Positions 33,512-43,320 of a stretch of 64,000 nucleotides of DNA are shown piece by piece (within the stretch, counting starts at the first letter, position 1; each line of letters starts with the position of its first letter). The position numbers and the translations under genes are program-made. This stretch comes from Favolaschia claudopus (lineage: Eukaryota > Basidiomycota > Agaricomycetes > Agaricales > Mycenaceae): positions 1 to 64,000 of the forward strand of contig JAWWNJ010000085.1 in assembly GCA_037176885.1 (NCBI GenBank). Reading direction: 5' to 3'. Under the pieces are notes generated by a model. That model saw nothing but the letters and a program-made list of their open reading frames with translations. It ran no database searches and had not been told where the DNA came from.

Positions 33512-34981
33512 TCATGCCCGCCCAGGCCTGTCCCTGAACACAGAGTATCGCTTCCCCTTGAAAAACCAGCCACGGTGCAACACGGCCTCCACCCCACGAA
33601 CATCCGTCGATAGAATGATAAGAACGATGTCCGACCTCCCGGACTGTGACCTCAGGCTCATCGGATCGAAGCTCTGGTTATACACCCGTGTCTTCTGCAC
33701 ATCCATCCCATTCTCCTTAATCAGCGCTGTTTCTCCTGCACCGCCAAAGTTGAATCCCGCAGAAAACCTTGACACAACCATTCTCTGTGCTCGAGGCTCA
33801 AAATGTACTGTGTTGCCCGCCACTCTGAACGCAACGTGTGTCAGACCCTCGTATTTCCTCCTCGCCGCCTCTCCATGCGAGTTCATTGGCGGCCCATGGG
33901 AGAACTTGGCCTCTTCGAATATGCGAGGACCATACAATAGATGCTGAGTTCGCCCACGCGCAGCAATAGCACCATATAGAGCGGTCCTGTTTTCATGAGT
34001 GGAGGCTGCAAACGTACACAGGTTGGGGCACCGTTGGAAAATTTCCATGACATCGGCATTCCGGATAGGATTGAGGAGGAAATCCAAATGCTGCATGTGT
34101 GGCGTTACACATGCGACTCCAACAAGACCATCGAAATGGGAGGACGTGAACGAGAAGGCGCTGTCGAGAACACTGAGCGATGAGAGGTTGGGAGCATTTA
34201 TAGGAGGTAAAACGTTGGTCGTGTAAGTGGTGAAAACTTGGAGTTTTGGGAGGGTGATGATCACCGTCGCTCGCATGTGAGCGCGTCTTCGCCAAGTAAG
34301 CTCTTCCAGCTGGCCACAGGTGGAGAAGAAACTGCTCCAGTCCGTAGTATCTTCATTTGTCCGAAGATCCAGGACCTTGAGGTTGTTACGACGCCAAGCC
34401 GTGATGGTGGCTGGAACCTGTACGCGCACACTGCGCATGCTCTTTTTGAGGGCAATCTTGACTAGCGGATGCATTATGCCACATCCCAGATACTCGCCTT
34501 CCTTCTTGGTGGCCGCAAAGTTCTCTATGCGCGGCGCGTTACGTAGAAAATCGCCCTGCACCATGGAGTGTATGCAACGCTCGTTCTCCCTACAGGTATT
34601 GTTAGCCGACACGAGGAGAGTTCGCCACTTCGCTGGCTGCTGCAACAGTTGTGCCCACAACCTGTCGGCTAAAGATGCTGCTTTGCCTCGACATGGCAAA
34701 GCGAAATGGATGTTGAGTGAACGCATTTTGACCTTCTCAATGTGCGTCGCGACGACGCCTTTGTTGACAGCTATCCGACTTTTGTACAAACCCGATGGAT
34801 CACCCCAGTCAACATAGAGCGCGATCCAGAAGATCGGGTCTTCAAGTATTTGAGCGCGCAAAGCGCGAGACACTTGCATGAATCGTAGTCGCAGAAGATC
34901 ATAATCGTATATCTCCTTTTTCGTTTGTAACGCGGGGCTCGCGGCCTCTTGGAAAATGAGAGCGAAAATTTCTAAAGGTAC
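33512..34981 (-). CDS. F-box-type protein, N-terminal exon boundary inferred
   Basis: A minus-strand frame ending DVRGVEAVLHRGWFFKGKR... at 33512. The first in-frame Met (34879) is too far in: the frame continues upstream as EIFALIFQEAASPALQTK and IYDYDLLRLRFMQVSRAL, which reads as the F-box itself (PLEIFALIF) and its second helix (VSRALRAQILEDPIFW). I therefore extend the exon to an AAG acceptor near 34981; an upstream exon with the initiator is implied but not placed. LRR-like segments follow (LKVLDLRTN, LPKLQVFTTYT, APNLSSLSVLDS, MQHLDFLLNP). Predicted SCF substrate receptor. It is convergent to the F-box gene at 31973-33238, with about 270 bp between their stops. Confidence 0.65.
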   Translation of the reverse strand, partial: VPLEIFALIFQEAASPALQTKKEIYDYDLLRLRFMQVSRALRAQILEDPIFWIALYVDWGDPSGLYKSRIAVNKGVVATHIEKVKMRSLNIHFALPCRGKAASLADRLWAQLLQQPAKWRTLLVSANNTCRENERCIHSMVQGDFLRNAPRIENFAATKKEGEYLGCGIMHPLVKIALKKSMRSVRVQVPATITAWRRNNLKVLDLRTNEDTTDWSSFFSTCGQLEELTWRRRAHMRATVIITLPKLQVFTTYTTNVLPPINAPNLSSLSVLDSAFSFTSSHFDGLVGVACVTPHMQHLDFLLNPIRNADVMEIFQRCPNLCTFAASTHENRTALYGAIAARGRTQHLLYGPRIFEEAKFSHGPPMNSHGEAARRKYEGLTHVAFRVAGNTVHFEPRAQRMVVSRFSAGFNFGGAGETALIKENGMDVQKTRVYNQSFDPMSLRSQSGRSDIVLIILSTDVRGVEAVLHRGWFFKGKRYSVFRDRPGRA

Positions 34982-35498
34982 TTATATTTCCGCCTATTAG
35001 AACGCCTCGCGTTGGAGACTTAGCTTTCCGTCCAGACTTACATGTATCGATATTGGTCATATTTGTAACTGACAGTTCTCAGGAAAGCTAGTTGGGCAAA
35101 GACATGCAGCGAGGGAGTCTACAAGAAAAAATCGCTGTGGGTGTTGCGGTTGGAATTTGAGATCAGAAGAATTTGATGTCGGAAAAAACCGGATTCGTAC
35201 TGCCATGCGCAGCACTGGCCCTCAACACCAGGTGTGTTTGTTGCCTCGTCGCGTCACACTTTTGCACCACGACTCTGACTTCGTTTTTGGCTCTCTTACT
35301 TACCTAGCTTCGTGTCTACAAGTGAGCTTTGGTAGAACCGCTCAACTAACCCGATATGGTGGGTGAAACGATGTGGTCCAGTTGATCCTTCGATGAAGTT
35401 GAAGCACCGCAGAGTCTCGCGTTTCTCCACGCTCACGACTGCGCAGAACGTATGATTCCACGCGAAAAATCGAATGTATCTCATTGGAATTACTGTAG

Positions 35499-36730
35499 CG
35501 CACTCTGACGCCGTCTGGGGTGCATCATGGACGCCTTCTGACACGGTCATATCTATCTCTGCTGACGGCTCCATAAAACAATGGGCTGCAGCATCGGGGG
35601 ATCGCCATCCACCCAATGTAGAGTTTCCAGCACCGCATACACTTGGCCTGGTCTCTCTGTCTGTTTCTCCCGATGGCAATCGCGCTCTATACAACAGCAT
35701 CGAAGGTTTGACGTCTCTGTGGGACTTGACGAATGGAGAGGTTGTTGGCAAGTTCGAGAGTTATTCGCGCTCGAATGAGGATTCAGAGCCATGTATGTTT
35801 CATTTTTGTCTGTTACTTCGATCTTGAACGACTGTTTCCAGCCTGGTCGGTGTCCCTGCATCCAAACGGGGAGACATATGGTGCGACAGGTGGTTCAGGG
35901 AACATCGCAATCAATTCTGCAAAACCGGAGACTTTCGGCCAACGCGTCGCGTCTCTTACCTCGGGACGTAGCAAATACGGGATGCATTGTCAGCACGCAA
36001 GTTCTTTTCGTGATATCAAGAAACCTATCTGACTTGCGATATCAGAGCCCCGATGGCAAACGCATAGCGCTTTCGACAGAAACAGGGCAGATATACGTCT
36101 TCGATATCGAGTCACAAGCATTGGCTGCCACCTACACATCCCATGCTCTTTCAGTCCGTTCACTCTCGTGGTCGGCAGATTCAAGTGTGAGCGTTTCTCA
36201 TAACATCGCCCGCAAAGAAAGAAATATTCAGGATGACCTGGTATGAGTTCGGAAGGCTGCTCATTCGATATGGACCTTTATATTCCTTTTCTCTTCGGCG
36301 TGAATCAATGTATAGTCACTGATACCAAATCACAGCTCCTTCTCAGCGCTTCGGAAGACAAGCGACTCGTCTTGCACGACGTACGGACCTCCGCCGGCGG
36401 AACGGTCGCGTCCTTCACAGGCCACTCCTCTTGGGTTCTCAGCGTCGACATCTCGCAAGACGGACGACTTGGTCTTTCGGGGTGCGTTGTGTTCACTTGC
36501 TCCACTTGCTGCAAGGTAATTGACAAAAACACTCAAACAGCTCTGCCGACAAATCAATAAAAGTATGGGATATCGGCACACGCGCGGCGGTATCGACGGT
36601 GCAGGATACGGGCGAAGTGTGGGCCGTGTCGTGGCGGCCAAAACCTTCTGCGGGCGGGGCAGGTGCGTTTGTCAGTGGGGGCGAGGATGGCTCCGTGAGA
36701 TTTTGGAGAGGCGCCGGGGTTGCTGTTTAG
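35499..36730 (+). CDS. WD40-repeat protein of the Ski8/WDR61 type
   Basis: Spliced plus-strand gene. Blocks: AHSDAVWGASWTPSDTVIS, ISADGSIKQWAAASGDRH, GLVSLSVSPDGNRALYNS, TSLWDLTNGEVVGKFES; after an intron, WSVSLHPNGETYGATGGSG; then SPDGKRIALSTETGQIYVF, ALSVRSLSWSADSS, LLLSASEDKRLVLHDVRT, SSWVLSVDISQDGRLGLSG, ADKSIKVWDIGTRAAV, GEVWAVSWRPKPSAGGAG, and a final FVSGGEDGSVRFW blade, with TAG at 36730. The order and wording match Ski8/Rec14/WDR61, a seven-blade propeller that scaffolds the Ski complex (cytoplasmic 3'-5' mRNA decay) and in some lineages Paf1 or Spo11. Introns lie at about 35796-35842, 35997-36045 (a GC-AG intron), 36187-36333 and 36482-36540. The short first exon upstream of 35499 was not placed. 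Confidence 0.8.
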
Positions 36731-38194
36731 GTTTAAAAAATGTAGTCCCGCAAGTATCTATGATAAATTACGGGCGATGTACGGCTGATAGGTGTGGGCG
36801 GACACCACTGCGCTATGCACTCGGATCGGTGCTGCAGTATTCTTGTTCGACACTCGTGGTAAGTTGATGATCGCAGCTTGAACTCTGAAGTGGACAGTGA
36901 CTACAGATTTATTAGGTCGCAGCCCCAAAATCTTGCAGCAAACCCACTATGCTGCAACCACTACGACGGCCTCTGGTGGCTTGGCATCTGGAATTGACGA
37001 TGGCTGAGTGCTGAGTACCCCAGGCTCATCAAGACTCCGACAGAGTCAAGACTACCGTAGTGACGTTGTGCTCGAGGTCTAGCGTTCACAACAATTTCGG
37101 GCCTCTGGGATACTTTCTCTCTTTGCGTTCTGGGTCACTGTGCACGATCAGCTCGTCTCGACGCCTACCAACACCTACCCTGCCGACTCTTCTGTTGAAG
37201 ACACTCCGAGTCTGATGCAAATCCGAATGAATTCTCAAAATAAATCCTTCTCTAAAGCTATGGAACAAGTTTCTGGATCCACCAAAAGACCCAGTTTGCC
37301 AGCGTATCCGCCGTTCAACTTGAGCTCGTACCCAGTTCACGAAAGCGGCCGATATTCCTCTATCAATCGAAGGTAATATCGCGTTTGCACTTCGCACACG
37401 GCAACATCTTGCTAACAGGTTTAATAGCAACCCTTAAGCTTCTTGCCCCACCTTTTTACTGTCAGATGATTCAAGGTCTCGTTCGCTGCTGCAAATACAA
37501 TGGCTTGCCTCGCTTTCGTATTTCAAGTTGGAATGTTCCTCTGCAACTCGAATAGGCCGTGAATACCGATGCCATCCCCGTCGAAACCTCAGGAATTCGA
37601 GACGTTTCCAACTTAAAGCTCTCAGTGACTCAGTCTGTTCATTCTTTCTCGCCGTCTGTCTTGGCAAAAGGTTCGAATGCAACGCCGACTATCGACAATC
37701 CTGGACCGCTGTAAATACTACGACTTCAAAACAAGATACCGGAAGGGCCATCGACCATCGCGCACAGAACATAATCAGAGCTGGGTCTCTTGCATCGGTC
37801 TGACTGCGCCGCACCGCCGAAAAGACAATGACAAAATCGACCGTTCTGTGATGTACGATGGCAGGAACATGCATATCTGGTAGATTGCTCAGGATTGGTA
37901 CATAGCTTCAATGTGCATCTGTCGCTTGTAGAATCGAATGCGCTGTAAGGTTGCTAGTCGGAGGCGGCATCTCGGCAGCGGCATCTCGGCATTGGAGGGT
38001 TCGGCAAGTCGGAGTCCGAATTGAGCTGGCTAGTCGGTTTGATGTGCATCAATTGAAACTTCACATTGACGAAAGCGGACGAAGACATCCAAAAAATCTT
38101 TTTAATACGCACTTGAATCAAAAAGTAGGTGGTGTCTATATGGGTTCTCTGTATTCCTTGGGCTTTAGCGACTAATTTGCGTGGTCGTTGTAGG
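36731..38194. other. Intergenic stretch before eS12
   Basis: Short frames only. Around 37200-37375 a Ser/Pro-rich reading (KAMEQVSGSTKRPSLPAYP) ends near a GTAATA donor and could be an exon of an unassigned gene, but it has no confirmed ATG or partner exon. The last 200 bases are likely promoter and 5' UTR of the ribosomal protein gene. Confidence 0.35.
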
Positions 38195-38695
38195 ATGTCT
38201 GACGCTGGAGATGACATTGTTGTTGACGCCCCGGTCGAGGAAGTCGAGGTTCCCCAAGAGGCACCCAAGGGAAAGCTCTCCGTTGAAGACGCTCTCCAGG
38301 TGCGTATTCTCTAACTTGGAAGTTGAATCCATGAGTCTCAACGATTCGCCGTATAGCAAGTCCTGAAAAACGCGCTCGTGCACGACGGTCTCGCCCGCGG
38401 TCTGCGAGAGTGCACGAAAGCCCTCGACAAGCGGCAAGCCCATCTCTGCGTCCTCGTAGAGACCTGTACCGAGGCCGAGTACATTAAGCTCATCGAGGCC
38501 CTGTGCGCCGAGCACAAGATCAACCTCATCAAGGTCGGAGACGCAAAGGTGCTCGGGACCTGGGCTGGCTTGTGCAAGATCGACCGTGAGGGCAACCCCC
38601 GCAAGGTCGTCGGTTGCAGCTGTGTCGTTGTGAAGGAGTATGGTGTTGAGAGCGAGGGTCTTCACGTCCTCCTCGACTACTTCAAGAACCGCTAG
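38195..38695 (+). CDS. RPS12: Small-subunit ribosomal protein eS12 (RPS12)
   Basis: Two exons: 38195-38299 and 38357-38695, with a 57-bp intron (GTGCGT to TATAG). The product starts [19 protein letters not shown] and continues EDALQ, then [90 protein letters not shown], ending LLDYFKNR; about 147 residues, the normal length. eS12 is an eukaryotic 40S protein of the L7Ae fold located at the beak. The splice position after ALQ joins a codon boundary and restores the conserved QVLKNAL helix. It is the firmest housekeeping anchor in the window. The acidic N-terminal tail is longer than the vertebrate one, as usual in fungi. Confidence 0.97.
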
Positions 38696-39114
38696 GCGGT
38701 ATTGCGCGTAAATTTAAAATGTGAGTTATTGTTCCACCGCGGCTTCGTCGCTGTCGCTCTGTGATGACAATACAGACTCCCTCAACCGAGGACTCGTCCT
38801 CTGGCGATACAAGTCTATCCGGAATCATTATACTTACGTCTGATTCTTTCCATCTCTTTTTTATCAACTGTTTTTCGCGCGTTGAGCTGACGGTACTCAT
38901 GTTCAGGTCGGCCGGTATGTTACGATGTGTTGTACTGTTTAATGACATCGACGCTTGGACGCACAATCTATGACCGAGGGATCTCTGAGAACATCTAGTG
39001 TTCAGTGTCAGCCTTTTTGATATTGCGCCTGCATACATCGCTGCGCCCGCGGGGGCTAATACATGGTATTCGTACACCCTCCAAAATCCAGCAACCATAA
39101 GCCATACGAAGTTA

Positions 39115-42072
39115 TCATACGTCCTCCTTGACATCGATCGCCTCAGTACCACCCTCTTTCTGCACCACAGCAACTTTGCGTTTCCGCAGAGAAGCCTTGA
39201 CTGGATGTGGGTCCTGCAACAATATTTAGAGACCCCTTCTCCGAAACTATGAATGATTTCAATGTACCTCGAAAATCTCGTCCAACTCCTCCCTGTTCAC
39301 ACAGTTCAACCTATCCATTCAAGAAAAACAATCAGACCACTCACAGCGTTCGGCCCCGGGTTTCAACTACACAGAACCAAATCACGACGCATTCGAAGAG
39401 ATCCCAGACGACGTATACGATGTAGTACCTCCATGCGATGTGTTGCAAGGCAATCGGCCCAGCATAGGTGTTGACGAACGATGCGCAGCTGACCCAGAGG
39501 GCGTACATGGCCATGCCTTTGGCTCTGGGTGATTGTCAGCCAGGAGGAAGTAAGACAGCAAGCACACTCGTAGCCTGACCTTGTATTGTAATCCAGAACT
39601 TCCGCAGGATATAGAGCCTGAAAGAAACTGAGATTCGATTGACCCACCAATCTATCGACAAGACTTACCTGGAGAGGCGTGTATGCAAGACTATAAACGA
39701 ATCCGAAAAGGACTAAGAATGTAACTCCGTAAGCTACTCTTGTTCAAAAGTTGAGAAACCATACATATGAATGCAATAGCAGCATTGGCCCCCGCAGGAT
39801 TACTTCCTTCTTTGCCCCATTTTGCGGTACAACCTACATATGCATGGTTTTAACCATGGCTTTCGGAAAGAAACCAGGCGATAATCACCCGTAACCACCA
39901 TCAACGTGCACGAACTTGCCAAGGTTCCCCAGAACCACATTTCTGATCAACGAGTTAGGCAGCGTTTAAGACCCAAACGGAGGAAAACGTACTACGCCGG
40001 CCAACTATTTGAGAAACGCGTTAATATTGGGTTTCCGGTTCACAATATGGGCAACGCATACCTTTATCAGTCAGCGAGGTTCCAATTATCTGACTTGTAA
40101 TAAGCAAAATGGAAGAAAAATCGGTGTGTGGAAGACCCACTGCGCCGATAGCAGAGACGATGGTATTAACGAAGTTGAGAGTCAACCTCTCGTCTTGCGT
40201 CCTGTTGAATTATCAATCCACGAAATATTATACAGCTGTATCTCGACACCTACTTCACACCAGCCGCGTCGAATAAAATCGTAAGGAAATATCTGCATTC
40301 ATCATTCATTCAACAACGATTCACTCAAGATGTGGTCACGTACCCCAAACCATTCCCAGACCACTGCCCGAAGAATGCCATCAACATCATCAAAAATGTC
40401 CTATACCTCGCATTCCGAGTGTTGAACAGCTCGCTGTAGTCCCACCTATTGCGCGTGGTGTCAGCATGCGAAAGTGGTACACAGAAGTAGTAAGGAAATG
40501 CTTTTACTTACCAGCGCTTATCTGAGGCGTTCAACTTGATCGCTTCCTCAAACTCCCTCCACTCCAACTGCACCAATGGTGAATTGGGGTCATCATTCCC
40601 GTGATACCTAGCGAGAATCTGTAGGGCTTCTTCTTTACGCCCGACGGAGAGGAGCCATCGGGGGGACTAGATACATGGAGTCAATGAAGGTCTGGTTTCG
40701 GATATGGGAATGGAATTACCTCGGGAAGGAGTAGCGAGAAGATAACGAGGATACCGGCGGCGACGATTTGAATTGCAAGGGGCGCGCGCCAGGACCGGGT
40801 GGACTGTATGCGGCCGGTCGCGATTGTGATCCCGGTGCATAATATCGAACCTAGACGCCATCATAAAATTTATGGGGAAGAAGCTCAAATGCAAGACTGA
40901 CCGGCATAATAAAAAGCTTGAAGTAACGGGGTCAACATATTGTAGGTTACCACACTTATCATTACTACTTACTATTGAAGAGGCCAGTTAAACGACCACG
41001 CCACTGTTAGCAACATGTTCAAAAATGAAGAGGTCAACCTATGATTGTCCTACCTGAGGCGGCGCCATCTCGACGACGTAACTCGGACTCGCAGTTTGAA
41101 CAATTCCAACACCCAGGCCTGGGGTAGAGCGTCAACAAAAAACGCCGACGTTCCCTTGAATGACACTCACCTAGAACAAACCGTCCGCCTAGCAGTGCAT
41201 TGACATGCTTCGCAGTCGTCACTGTGACACTACCTGGATCCGGGAGTTCAAACTTATGCCAGAGCTACTGTATAGCACGAAGACCCTCACCGATAATGAT
41301 GATCAACGCGCCGATGAACTGTAGCAACAATTTTCAACGACCTGCGGGGAGGACAAAAGTGCGAACATACCATGCCACCTCTCCTGCCAAGACGATCTGT
41401 AACAGGTCCAGCGACAGGTACCGCGACGATGCTCCCAATACTGTACTTTCAGATTGCATGGGAGGTTCAACACAAAGTCACGTGTTTGGTTGAAAATTTG
41501 CTCACAATTCCGCTGCAAGAGGGTTAGAGGTTTTTCATGAGTAGAAGACAAGAACGACTCACAAAATTATAGCGGTCGTAGACCCAACACCACCGCCAGA
41601 GTCTGCACCCTGTATCGCACAATTAGCGTTTGACCGAGAGCCGTTTTCATCGACCGTACGCTGATGCCAAAATAGTCCGTATATTGGCTAAGCGAAGTAT
41701 TTAGTGAAGATTAATTCTGAAGGAGAAAAGTGCTCACAGCATCCCGTTAACGGCAGACATGACTGTTGCTGGTCAGCCACAAGAACATTTCTCTTGAATT
41801 CGACACGCACCAGATCCATCGAACCCGTTGGCAAAACTCCCCATGAAGGCGACGAGAAGAATCAAATAAAGCTGCATCGACCGGACGCTCCATGGACTGA
41901 GATGCGGCCCGCTCGCCAATGCTACCGCAAGGTCAGCATTGGCGGCCTCGACAATGTCAGCGCTTTCCGGGACGACGGGATGCTGCTGTGGTGTCTCTTC
42001 AATGGCGGCAGCATCTTTTTCAGACGTGTGGGGCGGACATCGTTGAGAACGCTCGAAGACCCGCTCTGGCAT
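39115..42072 (-). CDS. MFS sugar transporter, intron-rich
   Basis: Start taken at MPERVFERSQRCPPHTSEK (42072); stop at 39117-39115. Recognisable pieces in order: LYLILLVAFMGSFANGFDG (TM1), VMSAVNGML, QYTDYFGIS, GADSGGGVGSTTAIIF, VPVAGPVTDRLGRRGGM (motif D-R-x-G-R-R), FIGALIIIIG, QTASPSYVVEMAPPQ, ILCTGITIATGRIQSTRSW, ESPRWLLSVGRKEEALQIL, NARYRTFL, SQIIGTSLTDK, VGRRKMWFWGTLASSCTLM, FGFVYSLAYTPLQALYPAE, AKGMAMYALWVSCASF, VETRGRTLEELDEIFE, DPHPVKASLRKRKV. About 15 introns of 45-60 bp are required, and joins I checked are in phase. These are the signatures of the MFS sugar-porter family, closest in style to fungal lactose/hexose permeases: a 12-TM proton symporter of the plasma membrane. Substrate cannot be read from sequence. 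It faces a paralogue across a 1.2 kb gap. Confidence 0.82.
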
Positions 42073-43320
42073 ATGCCCACTTTTTATCCGTTTCGGACCC
42101 AGGTAGCAGCGGGGACATATCGGAAGGTTGGCGTTAGATGGCCATATGACTTGCATAAAACTGATCTCGAAGTCGTCTAAGACAGAGGTTCCCATGCCGG
42201 GGAAGCGCAAATTCTGTTGAATTGAACTGGTACGGGATATGCGGAATCTATAAAAAGTTCTAGTTGCCGGCGGTGGAACGCTCGAACCTATCTCCAAAGA
42301 CTGTTATCGAGGGGGAAAAAGAACGAAACCACCGAGGAATGCCCGCTCGATAGAGTCTGAGAGATTCCAGTACGGTTAGATTTCCGGCGGGCCAGGCGGG
42401 TCCTGGACGAGAGCCCTACCAGACAAGCCTGAGAGCGAATTGCCAAAACAAACGGAAAGAAAGACCGAATTGGTTCGCGTTCGCGGGAGATAGGTTAGTC
42501 AAGAAACGAAGGAAGACGCCAATCCACATTGAATGGAGGAGGAAGATCAGCAGATTCCATAGAATTCGAAGCGGGCCGTTGTCCGCTGCTCCGACGATGA
42601 ATGAGCCCAATGTAAGAGTCGACTCCAATTAGTGCTTGATAGACTACGAGTTCCAGATCCAACAAGACTTTGAGGAGATTTTCAGGCTGGGTATCGTTTC
42701 GAGTTCAACGCTTGTTTAACGCCCATGGTGTTGAACTTGTCGAAGGCTCAAACTCAAAGTGCCAGGCTGGACCTCGATATGAAGCCAGAAAACACGCAAA
42801 GAAATGAAACTAAAACCCTTGCTTGCTGGGGGCACCGGTTTCCGTAGTGCGCCTGGTAGGTTCGCGAGTGCCGGATTCAGTCATGGTCGTGGTCAACGTC
42901 GAGAATTGGGAAGAGATTCCCACGTTCGTTGGTGGACGCGTCGCGGTCACGTGAGCGCCCGTTGATTCGCCTCTCTTCTTCTTCCCTCTTCCCTTTTCGA
43001 ATCCCTGCAGAATGCTTGAGCAACTCACTTGCCCTATATTTCTCTATGAACTCACAATAGTTCTTGAGCGTATGACCCGGCGCCGGGCGGACGTAAATCG
43101 TATCCGAATACCACTTCCAATGGAGCAGGTGCTTCGGTGGCTTCGTCCGAACTGTATGCGCCATCTCCGCTCTACGATTCCGAAATCTAGGATCTCGATG
43201 TTTAATGAGACTCGGTTGAAGAAGGCGACGATTCCATAGACTTCCTCAGGTTCTTTCGCGGGGCTTATAATCCGAGTGCGTTCAAGGTCCTCAAGTTCGT
43301 GGACAGCTCTTCCTACAACC
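42073..43320. promoter_or_regulatory. Shared divergent promoter region of two sugar transporters
   Basis: About 1.25 kb between the two divergent transporter starts. No long frame is convincing; a minus-strand reading around 43050-43164 (HLLHWKWYSDTIYVRPAPG) looks mildly protein-like but has no partner. No named regulatory site can be supported by eye, so a shared promoter is inferred from position only. Confidence 0.35.
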
